A stretch of 56,703 bases of DNA from JAGVVZ01 sp964373165 (GTDB lineage Archaea > Aenigmatarchaeota > Aenigmatarchaeia > CG10238-14): assembly GCA_964373165.1 (NCBI GenBank), contig CAYJTF010000002.1, positions 1 through 56,703 on the forward strand, written 5' to 3'. Made by a program: the position numbers and the translations under genes. Of the stretch, positions 33,999 through 41,932 are shown piece by piece; the stretch's first letter is position 1, and each line of letters starts with the position of its first letter. The notes beneath the pieces are model-generated. The model was not told the origin of the DNA. It was given only the letters and a program-made list of their open reading frames with translations, and did no database searches.

Positions 33999-34826
33999 AT
34001 GCCTGTTAACGCTTCAATAGAATATTACAAAGCTGAAGAAGACTATAAATCTGCGAAAACAAGAGAGGAAAAAATAAGATGCTTGGAAGAAATGATAAGA
34101 TTACTGCCAAAGCATAAATCAAGCGAACATGTTCTGGCCGAACTAAAAAAAAGACTAGCAAAATTAAAATCACAAAAAGAAGCTAAAACAGGAAGATCTG
34201 CATTTGCATTTAAAAAAGAGGGCATAGGAACTGTGTGTTTGATTGGCATGCCGAATTCTGGCAAAAGTACACTTTTAAAAAAAATAACGGGAGTGGATAT
34301 TGAAATTTCTGATTATCCATATACAACAACCAGACCTGAAATTGGCATGTTGAAATTTGAAGATGTAAGAATACAAATTGTAGAAATACCTTCCACATTT
34401 GATTCTGAATGGATGAGCATAGTCCACAATTCCGATCTTATTATAAAAGTTATAGATGGTAATGAGAATTTGACTTCTCAAAGAGTGGAAATTTCTGAAA
34501 TTCTGAAAAAAAACAGAATAAAAATTAAAACAATAAAAGTTATTGGAAAAAGACTTGTTGATATTGAAAAGTTAAAAATGGAAATTTGGAAAAATTTAGG
34601 TAAGATAAGAGTTTATACAAAAACTCAAAACAAACCACCAGAGAAAACTCCAATAGTTTTGAAAAAAGGTTCCACAGTTTATGATGTTGTCAAACAAATT
34701 CATAAAGAATTTTTAAAACATTTCAGATTCGCTAGAATATGGGGAAAGTCAGTTAAATTTCCTGGAGCTACAGTTGGCCTAGATTATAAACTGGAAGATA
34801 AAGATATAGTACAAATTTTTTCGTGA
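33999..34826 (+). CDS. DRG/OBG-type GTPase with TGS domain, reduced form
   Basis: The product has 275 residues, against about 365 for archaeal DRG. A helical N-terminus (1-65) is followed by the G domain with P-loop GMPNSGKS (83-90), the SDYPYTT switch I, and a TGS domain at about 205-275 (KKGSTVYDVV and ending KDKDIVQIFS-like). The G3 DxPG motif reads EIPSTF, and the long S5D2L insertion found in full DRG is missing. DRG proteins bind ribosomes. GTP hydrolysis may be weak here. Confidence 0.85.
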   Translation: MPVNASIEYYKAEEDYKSAKTREEKIRCLEEMIRLLPKHKSSEHVLAELKKRLAKLKSQKEAKTGRSAFAFKKEGIGTVCLIGMPNSGKSTLLKKITGVDIEISDYPYTTTRPEIGMLKFEDVRIQIVEIPSTFDSEWMSIVHNSDLIIKVIDGNENLTSQRVEISEILKKNRIKIKTIKVIGKRLVDIEKLKMEIWKNLGKIRVYTKTQNKPPEKTPIVLKKGSTVYDVVKQIHKEFLKHFRFARIWGKSVKFPGATVGLDYKLEDKDIVQIFS

Positions 34827-34863
34827 ATACAAAACATTTATCCTTTTCTTTACTATATAATTT

Positions 34864-35271
34864 ATGCAAAAAATTTTCGTTGCATTTCATTCAATTATAG
34901 AGAAAGATGGAAAAATATTAGTTTTGAAAAGATCCTCTAAAGATCCATTTAAAGCAGACTGTTGGGATTTGCCTGGTGGTATAATGAATTTTGGCGAAGA
35001 AGTTGTGGCTGCCTTAAAGAGAGAAGTTAAAGAAGAGTGTGGTCTAGAAGTTGAGACTTTAAGCCCAATGGATGTTTCTACCAGAATAGATAATGAAGAA
35101 CAATATGTTGCGGTAACATTTATTTGTGAATACAAGTCTGGAACAGTAAAGTTAAGTAAAGATCATTCTGAATTCAAATGGGTTGATGCTAAAAAAGTTC
35201 CTGATTTAGAGGATTTAAATTGGGTACTGGAAAAAGCTATATATCCATATATAGAATTTACATCTATATAA
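34864..35271 (+). CDS. Nudix hydrolase
   Basis: The product has 135 residues. A complete Nudix box is present (GGIMNFGEE ... REVKEECGL). It is a MutT-like domain alone, with no extension. It removes nucleoside diphosphate-linked groups from its substrate; the specific substrate is not readable. A second, related Nudix gene follows 21 bases later, so the pair arose by duplication. Confidence 0.92.
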   Translation: MQKIFVAFHSIIEKDGKILVLKRSSKDPFKADCWDLPGGIMNFGEEVVAALKREVKEECGLEVETLSPMDVSTRIDNEEQYVAVTFICEYKSGTVKLSKDHSEFKWVDAKKVPDLEDLNWVLEKAIYPYIEFTSI

Positions 35272-35292
35272 CTAATCTGATAAATTATTCTT

Positions 35293-35706
35293 ATGACTAT
35301 AGTTGCTGTTTGTTCTATAATCGAAAAAGGAAAGAAAATTTTGATACTACAAAGATCTAAAGATGATATTTATTATCCATCTATGTGGGATTTTCCAGGT
35401 GGTCAACTTAATGAGAATGAAGATATTATAGATGGTGTTAAGAGAGAAGTTAAAGAGGAAACGAATTTAGAAATAAATATTCTATTCCCAGTAGATGTCT
35501 CAAGTAGAACGTTCACCAAGATGTATCTTGTTCTTATCACATTTGTCAGCAGTTTTAAATCAGGCGAAGTTAAACTAAGCAGTGAACATCAAGATTTTAA
35601 GTGGGTAACAGCAACAAAAAATAATAAATTAGATGGCATGACGCCACTTACAAAACGCGCTTTTTATTCATATTTGAAACTAAGGAATATTGTTAATCCA
35701 CTATAA
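35293..35706 (+). CDS. Nudix hydrolase, tandem paralog
   Basis: The product has 137 residues, similar throughout to the gene before it (for example the shared PVDVSSRT and FKWV segments). The Nudix box is GGQLNENED ... REVKEETNL: the last Gly of the consensus is replaced by Asn, while the REVxEE core that binds metal is intact. It may therefore be active with a changed substrate preference. It overlaps the convergent decarboxylase by 14 bases. Confidence 0.88.
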   Translation: MTIVAVCSIIEKGKKILILQRSKDDIYYPSMWDFPGGQLNENEDIIDGVKREVKEETNLEINILFPVDVSSRTFTKMYLVLITFVSSFKSGEVKLSSEHQDFKWVTATKNNKLDGMTPLTKRAFYSYLKLRNIVNPL

Positions 35707-36724
35707 CAACATCCAATTTTTGTAAATTACAGAAATCTGTTGAAAAATTGTAAGCTCCGGCATTTAGAAAAATTATTTTGTCTCCTATTTTAGGATTTTT
35801 GAGTTTTACGTCATATCTAAAGATATCCATTGAACATGGTGTACATCCTTTTATAACGAATTGTTTGCCTTCTTCTAATTCGTCTTCAACTAATAATTTT
35901 GTGGGTATTAGGAGTGTATCAAGTGCCCCATTATAAATTGAAGCATCAACAACAATATTATTGTCGTATATTGTTAGTATTTCAGTTTCAAGTTTTGTTG
36001 ACGGACCAGCTAAAAATCTCCCAGGTTCTATAATGGTTTTTATTCCGTAATTATCCATGAGCCAGTTTTTCAATTCCACAATTTTTTCAAAAATAAATTT
36101 GGCATTCCTATCACTTGAATTTTTGTATTCTATAGGTATACCACCGCCAATGTTTACGACATTTATTTTTTCAATTGTCTCTTTTTTCAATAGCTGTGAT
36201 AATTCTTCTTTTAATGACCATTCGCTAGTATTCTGTGTTTTTCTATGAAAATGAATTCCTAACCCGTCGATTTTTTTGTTATTTCTTAATTTTGGTATTA
36301 AATCATTGATTTTATCCGAACTCATTCCAAACACAAAATATTTTCCTGTATGTATTGTATATTCCTTCAATTTCATTCTTAACAGAAGGTTGATTTTTAC
36401 ATTAATTTTATCTATATAATTTATCAGAGTTTCTAAATCTTTCTCATTATCGACAACAAAATTTCTTATACCCATTTTTAGAATTTCATTTAGTTTATCA
36501 TTATTCCAGGCTTGCGCTAGAAACCAGATTCTACCTTTGTCTTTGATAAAGTGTAATGACTCCATCATATGTATGCTGAAAAATGAATCCGTATTATCTT
36601 CTAATATATGAGCTATCTCCGGTAGAGTTTTCAAACTATAAGAAATATCTAATCCTAAATCTTTCAGGATTTTATACTGACTCAATAATTTAGATTTACT
36701 TACAATGAATCTTGATTTTGTCAT
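35693..36724 (-). CDS. PLP-dependent decarboxylase, fold type III (Orn/Lys/DAP decarboxylase-2 family)
   Basis: The product has 343 residues. The PLP lysine lies at about residue 32 (YSLKTLPEI). Further motifs are GIHFHRKTQ, the phosphate-binding NIGGGIP, EPGRFLAGP, and the C-terminal CTPCSMD and GAYNFS segments with the dimer-site Cys. The gene overlaps deoxyhypusine synthase by four bases (ATGA). Since DHS uses spermidine, a polyamine decarboxylase (ornithine, arginine or carboxynorspermidine) is more likely than LysA. The protein is about 50 residues shorter than typical family members. Confidence 0.85.
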   Translation of the reverse strand: MTKSRFIVSKSKLLSQYKILKDLGLDISYSLKTLPEIAHILEDNTDSFFSIHMMESLHFIKDKGRIWFLAQAWNNDKLNEILKMGIRNFVVDNEKDLETLINYIDKINVKINLLLRMKLKEYTIHTGKYFVFGMSSDKINDLIPKLRNNKKIDGLGIHFHRKTQNTSEWSLKEELSQLLKKETIEKINVVNIGGGIPIEYKNSSDRNAKFIFEKIVELKNWLMDNYGIKTIIEPGRFLAGPSTKLETEILTIYDNNIVVDASIYNGALDTLLIPTKLLVEDELEEGKQFVIKGCTPCSMDIFRYDVKLKNPKIGDKIIFLNAGAYNFSTDFCNLQKLDVVIVD

Positions 36725-37659
36725 TTTATCAATTCCTCTTCGGATAAAACATCCAACGCCGCCATCATTGTTAGAGGGAAGAATACACTAACATCACCTA
36801 TGACTGTTACGGCATCCGCGTTATCTTTTATTTTGCCCCAGCTTTTCGCTTCTCTTGTTGTTGCCCCGCTCATACTGCCAGAGTACTCTCTTGCAGTTGT
36901 CATATAAACAGCATAGTCAGCGCCCCCGTTTATTAATGTTCCCAGAATAGCATGATGTTTAGATACGCCACCACCTAAAGCAATAATACCTTTCTTATCG
37001 TCGTGTGTTGAACTGAAAATTAAATTGGAGAAATCTTTAATAACATCTATCATGAAATCCGGATGATCTTGTTGGAATAGAAATAAATGAAAGCCAAACG
37101 CGCCATCTGTTATAGCAGGACAAAATATTGGAACATTCTTTTTTGCAGCTTGGTATAAAATTGAATTTTCGTTGTTTAGCATTAGCCCAATCTCTTTTAG
37201 CAACTCACTAACAGAATATCTGTTTTTTTTCTCATAGAGTTTTCTCAACGCGTCTTTTATATATGCTTCAAATTTTTCATAACTTTCGTTTTTGATAAAT
37301 AAATTGCCTACTCTGTTCATTCCTCTTTCATGAGATGCAACATCATCAGCAGAATAACTTCCAATAATAAAATCTTCGCCAATAGCCTTCATTATATCTT
37401 CTTCTACACTTCCGACAGTTGTTATTAACGTATCAATTATACCAAGCTCAATTAATTGTGCAAAAAATCCTCTCAGTCCAGAAGTTGTCATGTTCGATGT
37501 AAACGTGAGGTATATCTTAGCTTTCTCTCTCTTCATTTTTATTATACATTCTGCAGCTTTGCCTAATTCAATTCCTTGGAACCCACAACTACTCAGATCC
37601 TTAACAAGATCTGTTATTTTCTTTCCTTTTACCCATTTGATATCTTTTACTAAAGTCAA
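36721..37659 (-). CDS. dys: deoxyhypusine synthase
   Basis: The product has 312 residues and begins with TTG, preceded by GGTGAT. It contains FTSNMTTSGLRGFFAQ, the NAD-binding CPAITDGAFG, GGGVSKHHAI, and the active-site lysine in EAKSWGKI (Lys276). It transfers the aminobutyl group of spermidine to a lysine of aIF5A, the first step of hypusine formation. The coupled decarboxylase downstream probably supplies part of the polyamine pathway. Confidence 0.95.
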   Translation of the reverse strand: MTLVKDIKWVKGKKITDLVKDLSSCGFQGIELGKAAECIIKMKREKAKIYLTFTSNMTTSGLRGFFAQLIELGIIDTLITTVGSVEEDIMKAIGEDFIIGSYSADDVASHERGMNRVGNLFIKNESYEKFEAYIKDALRKLYEKKNRYSVSELLKEIGLMLNNENSILYQAAKKNVPIFCPAITDGAFGFHLFLFQQDHPDFMIDVIKDFSNLIFSSTHDDKKGIIALGGGVSKHHAILGTLINGGADYAVYMTTAREYSGSMSGATTREAKSWGKIKDNADAVTVIGDVSVFFPLTMMAALDVLSEEELIK

Positions 37660-37789
37660 TCTATCACCATTTTAGAAATTTAGAATAGATATTAGCGGAA
37701 TCTAATATTCAGAAAACTTAGGGAGTTTTTATTACAAACATCTTAGAAATAATTAAAGCATAGAAATTTAAATCTTTTGTAATTTATTT

Positions 37790-38371
37790 TTATCCCAATA
37801 CTCTATTTAGAATCTCATAAGTTTTTAACGAATCTTTCCTATCAACGACTATTATTGTATCTGTCCATGATGAAATAAATTCCAACACATTTATATTTTC
37901 TTCAGCAAGCACAGAAGTTATATATGCAACAACGCCAGGAACGTTTTCTATATTCTTATCCGATTTTATTGAAATCACTGTGCAGTCTGTGTTTTTCTTT
38001 AGTGTATTTTCTGTGATTTTCTCTGCTATTTCCTTCTCGGTCAAATATACAAAAAAGTTTGGCGCATTTATTTCAATTAAATGATCTTTAATTAATGGTT
38101 TGTCTGTTATTATTGCTGAATAGCCGTCGTAAACAGTAGTTTTGCTTTGTTTTAGTATTTCTAAAACCCTTTCTTCTCTGTTATGTTTTGATTTTTTCAT
38201 ATCTTCTGACGATCTTCTTAATGCAGCTTTAATGGCTTCAAAATTTTTAATTTTTAGCTCTTTTTGTATTTGACGTGTTAACGATGAGAGATTAGCTATA
38301 TTCTTCTCTATTGCCTCTCTTATGTAAGGTTTATTCTTTAAACATATTCTAACTTCTTCTGCTATACTCAT
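37790..38371 (-). CDS. helical N-domain plus ACT-domain protein (paralog A)
   Basis: The product has 193 residues. The N-terminal ~75 residues are helical and resemble a small DNA-binding or archaeal ACT-associated domain. The C-terminal half (about 120-193) is an ACT-like fold with VPGVVAYITSVLAEENINVLEF, the Pro-Gly turn typical of amino-acid-sensing ACT domains. A paralog is encoded at 41933-42625. The pair probably bind small ligands and may regulate transcription. Confidence 0.7.
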   Translation of the reverse strand: MSIAEEVRICLKNKPYIREAIEKNIANLSSLTRQIQKELKIKNFEAIKAALRRSSEDMKKSKHNREERVLEILKQSKTTVYDGYSAIITDKPLIKDHLIEINAPNFFVYLTEKEIAEKITENTLKKNTDCTVISIKSDKNIENVPGVVAYITSVLAEENINVLEFISSWTDTIIVVDRKDSLKTYEILNRVLG

Positions 38372-38473
38372 AAATAAATGTTCTATTTGGTATATTTAAG
38401 TCTTATTTTGTTATACAAATGCCGCAAAATTTATATACTGTCTTAATAATATTACTATCACAAAGTGAGAAAA

Positions 38474-38551
38474 ATGAAACTAGAAATAAAATTAGAAAAC
38501 GATTCTGTAGTGTTTAGTTTCATCGCTCTTTTTTTCAGGTTTAGACCGTAA
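38474..38551 (+). CDS. possible 25-residue leader peptide before tRNA-Arg
   Basis: The ATG at 38474 is preceded by GTGAG at good Shine-Dalgarno spacing and by a TTTATATA box about 40 bases upstream (near 38436). It encodes MKLEIKLENDSVVFSFIALF and then FRFRP. The reading frame ends 19 bases before tRNA-Arg. It could be a real small peptide translated from the tRNA primary transcript, or a chance reading frame. Confidence 0.35.
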   Translation: MKLEIKLENDSVVFSFIALFFRFRP

Positions 38552-38599
38552 ATTCATTCATTGGTTTCTGGCCCCCGTGGTCTAATGGATAGGGCACAA

Positions 38600-38623
38600 A
38601 CTTGGTGTGAGCCTTCGGTGTTT
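38600..38623 (+). other. 24-base noncanonical tRNA intron at position 29/30
   Basis: Bulge-helix-bulge: outer helix AGG/CCT, central helix GCAC/GTGT (one G-U pair), bulges AAA and TTG. Cutting after the second base of each bulge joins CAA to GC inside the anticodon stem. Position 29/30 is a known site for noncanonical archaeal tRNA introns. Confidence 0.78.
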
Positions 38624-38631
38624 GCCTTCTA

Positions 38632-38673
38632 AGGTGCGAGCTTCCTAAGTGTTTGCCTACGATTATTGGAGAT
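38632..38673 (+). other. 42-base canonical tRNA intron at position 37/38
   Basis: Central helix CTTC/GGAG (one G-U pair) is flanked by bulges TAA and ATA; cutting after the second base of each bulge joins CTTCTA to A. Its 5' half (38633-38658) is an imperfect copy of the intron-1/exon-2 region (38604-38627), sharing GTGTTTGCCT exactly. Confidence 0.8.
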
Positions 38674-38721
38674 AGCTTGGTTGTATGGGTTCGAGTCCCA
38701 TCGGGGGCATGAGGTGATTAT

Positions 38722-39432
38722 ATGACAATTAAAATAGGATTAGCAAAAACCGGGGATGTAGACGAAGTATTGAAAGTTGAGAATGCTGCATGGCCATCAA
38801 CAGATGGGTCTATGGTGGCTGATAGAAAAAAATTTGAAATAAGACAGTCCATAGGTGGCTTACTAGTAGCAAAACATTTAGGAGATGAGGAAAATTATTA
38901 TCCCAACGAAGTCATAGGAATGATAAGTTTTCAAAGAGCTTCGTGGACAGATCATTTTACAGTTCAATATATATTAGAACACGAAAACCATAACTGGGGA
39001 GAAATAGTAAATAAACACAAATTTCCACCTACTTGGTATGCTGCAACGAATGACGGATATATTATAAAAGATAGGACTTCTACACACGATCCTACTAGTT
39101 TAGTTGGTCATCTAATAGGAGTTGCAATACATCCTAAAGGAAGGGGAAGACAATTAGTTGATAAGTTAATATCAGCAGCCATTTCACATATGAGATCTGA
39201 AGGACTAAAATATGCAATAGGCTATGGCAGATTACCTGCTTATCATCAATATTCAAATATACCTATAGATCAGTATGTTAAAATGAAAAAATTAGATACA
39301 AATTTACCTTATGACTATGGTTTAAGATTTCATGTCAGAAACGGAGCAAATTTTATATGTCCAATACCTAATGCTATGTGGGACGATGAAGAAAGTTTAA
39401 GGTGGGGCGCTCTTCTAATCTATAAGTTATAA
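38722..39432 (+). CDS. GNAT-family N-acetyltransferase
   Basis: The product has 236 residues. The acetyl-CoA binding loop is IHPKGRGRQLVDKLI (the V-x-P-x-x-[RQ]-x-x-G-x-G/A motif), followed by MRSEGLKYAIGYGRLP and a C-terminal FHVRNGANFI. Substrate residues are not diagnostic. The ATG has a strong Shine-Dalgarno site, GAGGTGAT, located right at the 3' end of tRNA-Arg. Confidence 0.8.
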   Translation: MTIKIGLAKTGDVDEVLKVENAAWPSTDGSMVADRKKFEIRQSIGGLLVAKHLGDEENYYPNEVIGMISFQRASWTDHFTVQYILEHENHNWGEIVNKHKFPPTWYAATNDGYIIKDRTSTHDPTSLVGHLIGVAIHPKGRGRQLVDKLISAAISHMRSEGLKYAIGYGRLPAYHQYSNIPIDQYVKMKKLDTNLPYDYGLRFHVRNGANFICPIPNAMWDDEESLRWGALLIYKL

Positions 39433-39441
39433 GTGATAAGA

Positions 39442-40200
39442 ATGAATACAAATAACAAATGGATTGATGTTAATGAAATCCATAAAGATATTTTTTTAAT
39501 CAAGGAGGTTTTTTATAAAGAGCACGCTAATTTATATTTTATTAAAGGTGATAACTGCAATCTATTAATTGATACGGGCACAGGTTTAATAGACATCAAG
39601 AGAATTATAAAGAAAATTTCAAAAAACAAAACTATAGTTGTTAATACCCATTCTCATTATGATCATATAGGATGTAATTATATTTTTGATATAGTTAAAA
39701 TACATAAGTTAGGTGTAAAAAATCTTAGAAATCCCAGCAATGAAGATACTTTGATTAATTTATTCAATAAAAACGATTTAATAACAGAACCAAGAGATTT
39801 TGTTGAATATAAGGTTTTACCTACAAGAAAAATAGAATTTTTAAAAAACGGAGATGTAATTAATTTGGGTAATTTTTCATTCAAAATAGTTTTTACGCCT
39901 GGGCATTCCAATGATAGTGTTTGTTTACTAGATGAAAATAATGAAATTATTTTTTGTGGCGATACTGTTTATGACGGATCAATATATTATTTAAAAAATA
40001 TTGAACAGTACAAAAATTCATTAAAAAAACTTTTGAAACTTAAGATAAAAACGGCTTTTCCTGGTCATAATAAGATTCTAAATTATTCAAAATATATAAT
40101 AACAATACGAAAAATTTTAAACGATTTGAAATACTCAAAGAAGGTTAATAAATTTTACATGTTGAATATTAAGAGGGAGAATAGACCTGGAACTAATTAA
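39442..40200 (+). CDS. metallo-beta-lactamase fold hydrolase
   Basis: The product has 252 residues from ATG 39442. The dinuclear zinc motif is THSHYDH (His70, His72, Asp74, His75), followed by FTPGHS and an Asp in FCGDTV, and a final PGH. This is the glyoxalase II-like subgroup. The start is nine bases after the GNAT stop. The last 14 bases overlap the ArgRS gene when that is started at CTG 40187. Confidence 0.88.
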   Translation: MNTNNKWIDVNEIHKDIFLIKEVFYKEHANLYFIKGDNCNLLIDTGTGLIDIKRIIKKISKNKTIVVNTHSHYDHIGCNYIFDIVKIHKLGVKNLRNPSNEDTLINLFNKNDLITEPRDFVEYKVLPTRKIEFLKNGDVINLGNFSFKIVFTPGHSNDSVCLLDENNEIIFCGDTVYDGSIYYLKNIEQYKNSLKKLLKLKIKTAFPGHNKILNYSKYIITIRKILNDLKYSKKVNKFYMLNIKRENRPGTN

Positions 40201-41929
40201 CAAAATAGAAAATGAGATCGTAGAAAAATTAGATGATATAGATATACTTAGAGGTAAGAACATAAAGGAAACTTTAGAAAAACCACCCCAAGAAGAGTTT
40301 GGCGATTTGGCAAGTAATGTATGTTTTTCGTTAGCCAGAGAATTGAAAAAATCTCCTATGCAAATAGCTCAAGATATCGTCTCTAGAATTCAAATACCAA
40401 AAAATTCTTTGATACAGAAAATTGAAGCTAAAGGCGGATATGTTAATTTCTTTTATAATCATCAAGAAATTTCTAAATTATTGATAAAGGAAATTTTGAG
40501 ACAGGATAATAAATACGGTTCTTCTAAAATTGGCAAAGGTAAAAAAGTTATAGTTGAATATAGTTCACCAAATATCGCAAAGCCTTTTACCATAGGTCAT
40601 TTGAGGTCCACCATAATTGGCAATGCAGCTGCAAATATATTGGAATTTGCTGGATGGAAAGTTTATAGAGATAATCATTTAGGCGATTGGGGAACACAGT
40701 TCGGTAAACAAGTTTATGCAATTCAGAATTGGGGAGACGAAAAGGAACTGGATAAATCAAAAAATCCTGTTAAAGAATTAGTTAATCTTTATGTTAAATT
40801 CCATCAAGAAGCAGAAAAAAATCTTGTTTTGGAAGAAGAAGGACGTAAATGGTTCAAAAAATTAGAGGATGGGGATCCTACAGCAAGAAGATTGTGGAAG
40901 AAATGCATCGAGTGGTCGATGAAAGAATTTAATAGAATTTATAAGCGTCTTAATGTAGAATTTACAGAAAATAATGGAATGGGATATGGAGAATCGTTTT
41001 TTGAAGATAAGATGAAAGATGTTGTAGAGGAATTAGAGAATAAAAATTTACTCAAAGAAAGCAAAGGTGCGAAATTGATATTTTTCCCAAATGATAAATT
41101 ACCACCTCTTATGATTATTAAGAATGATGGCGCGACTTTATATTCAACACGTGATTTGGCCACAGATAAATTCAGATTGAATAAACATGGCAAAGATATT
41201 GTTGTTATAAACGAGACAGGTTATGAACAGTCTCTGTACTTCAGTCAAATATTCGCTGCTGAGGAAATGCTTGGATGGTATAAAAAGGGACAGAGATATC
41301 ATTTGAAACATGGTATGTTTAGATTCAAAGAAGGCAAAATGTCAACAAGAAAGGGTAATGTCATTTGGTTAGAAGATGTATTAGATGAAGCAGTAGAAAA
41401 AGTTAAGGAAAAAATTGAAAAATCCTCCAATGACAAATTATCGAAAAGACAAAAAATAAACACAGCAGAAACCGTTGGTATCGGAGCCATTAAATACTTC
41501 GATTTATCTCACGATTCGGTTAATGATATAATTTTTGATTGGGAAAGAATTTTATCTTTTGATGGAGACACAGGTCCTTATTTACAATACGCATATGTAA
41601 GAGGAAAAAATATTTTGAAAAAAGCGAAGAAGTGGAAGGAAACCCATTCATTCGAAAAGTTGAGTAATGAAGAAAAAAAAATATTGAATAAACTTTTAGA
41701 ATTACCATCTATTATTGAAAAGGCATCAAAAGAACTGAAACCGAATTATATATGCAATTACGCTTATGAACTATCTGATTTATTCAATACTTTTTATCAT
41801 ATGCATCCTGTACTGCAGATACAGGATAAAAATTTGAAAAATTTTAGACTGACTTTGGTCAAAGCATTTACAATCACACTGAAAAATTGTTTGACCTTAT
41901 TAGGAATAGATACGCCAGAAGTGATGTAA
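40187..41929 (+). CDS. argS: arginyl-tRNA synthetase (probable CTG start)
   Basis: The product is about 580 residues. Motifs are SSPNIAKPFTIGHLRS (His near 138), a KMS-like GKMSTRKGN, and the DALR-type anticodon domain ending NCLTLLGIDTP with EVM at the terminus. The first usual start in frame (TTG 40307) would cut off PPQEEFG, which ArgRS needs in its N-terminal Add-1 domain. Coding continues upstream to a stop, with no ATG, GTG or TTG. A CTG at 40187 lies seven bases after GGGAG and begins LELINKIENEIVEKL, a proper N-terminal helix. I use that start. Confidence 0.93.
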   Translation: MELINKIENEIVEKLDDIDILRGKNIKETLEKPPQEEFGDLASNVCFSLARELKKSPMQIAQDIVSRIQIPKNSLIQKIEAKGGYVNFFYNHQEISKLLIKEILRQDNKYGSSKIGKGKKVIVEYSSPNIAKPFTIGHLRSTIIGNAAANILEFAGWKVYRDNHLGDWGTQFGKQVYAIQNWGDEKELDKSKNPVKELVNLYVKFHQEAEKNLVLEEEGRKWFKKLEDGDPTARRLWKKCIEWSMKEFNRIYKRLNVEFTENNGMGYGESFFEDKMKDVVEELENKNLLKESKGAKLIFFPNDKLPPLMIIKNDGATLYSTRDLATDKFRLNKHGKDIVVINETGYEQSLYFSQIFAAEEMLGWYKKGQRYHLKHGMFRFKEGKMSTRKGNVIWLEDVLDEAVEKVKEKIEKSSNDKLSKRQKINTAETVGIGAIKYFDLSHDSVNDIIFDWERILSFDGDTGPYLQYAYVRGKNILKKAKKWKETHSFEKLSNEEKKILNKLLELPSIIEKASKELKPNYICNYAYELSDLFNTFYHMHPVLQIQDKNLKNFRLTLVKAFTITLKNCLTLLGIDTPEVM

Positions 41930-41932
41930 AGA

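Larger units (their letters stand above)
38571..38709 (+). tRNA. tRNA-Arg(TCT) with two introns
   Basis: Acceptor GCCCCCG/CGGGGGC, D arm GTCTAATGGATAGGGC and T arm ATGGG-TTCGAGT-CCCAT are intact. Between them lie 66 extra bases. Removing 38600-38623 (24) and 38632-38673 (42) gives a perfect anticodon stem CAAGC/GCTTG, loop CTTCTAA with anticodon TCT (38628-38630), and a five-base variable loop. The mature length is 73; no CCA is encoded. The discriminator A is followed at once by GAGGTG, the Shine-Dalgarno site of the GNAT gene, so tRNA and mRNA share a transcript. Confidence 0.88.

Noticed and set aside
38596..38625. Anticodon TGG (Pro) or GTG (His) in the first part of the 38571 tRNA.
   Set aside because: No five-pair anticodon stem forms around either; only the TCT reading with two introns gives a perfect stem and normal length.
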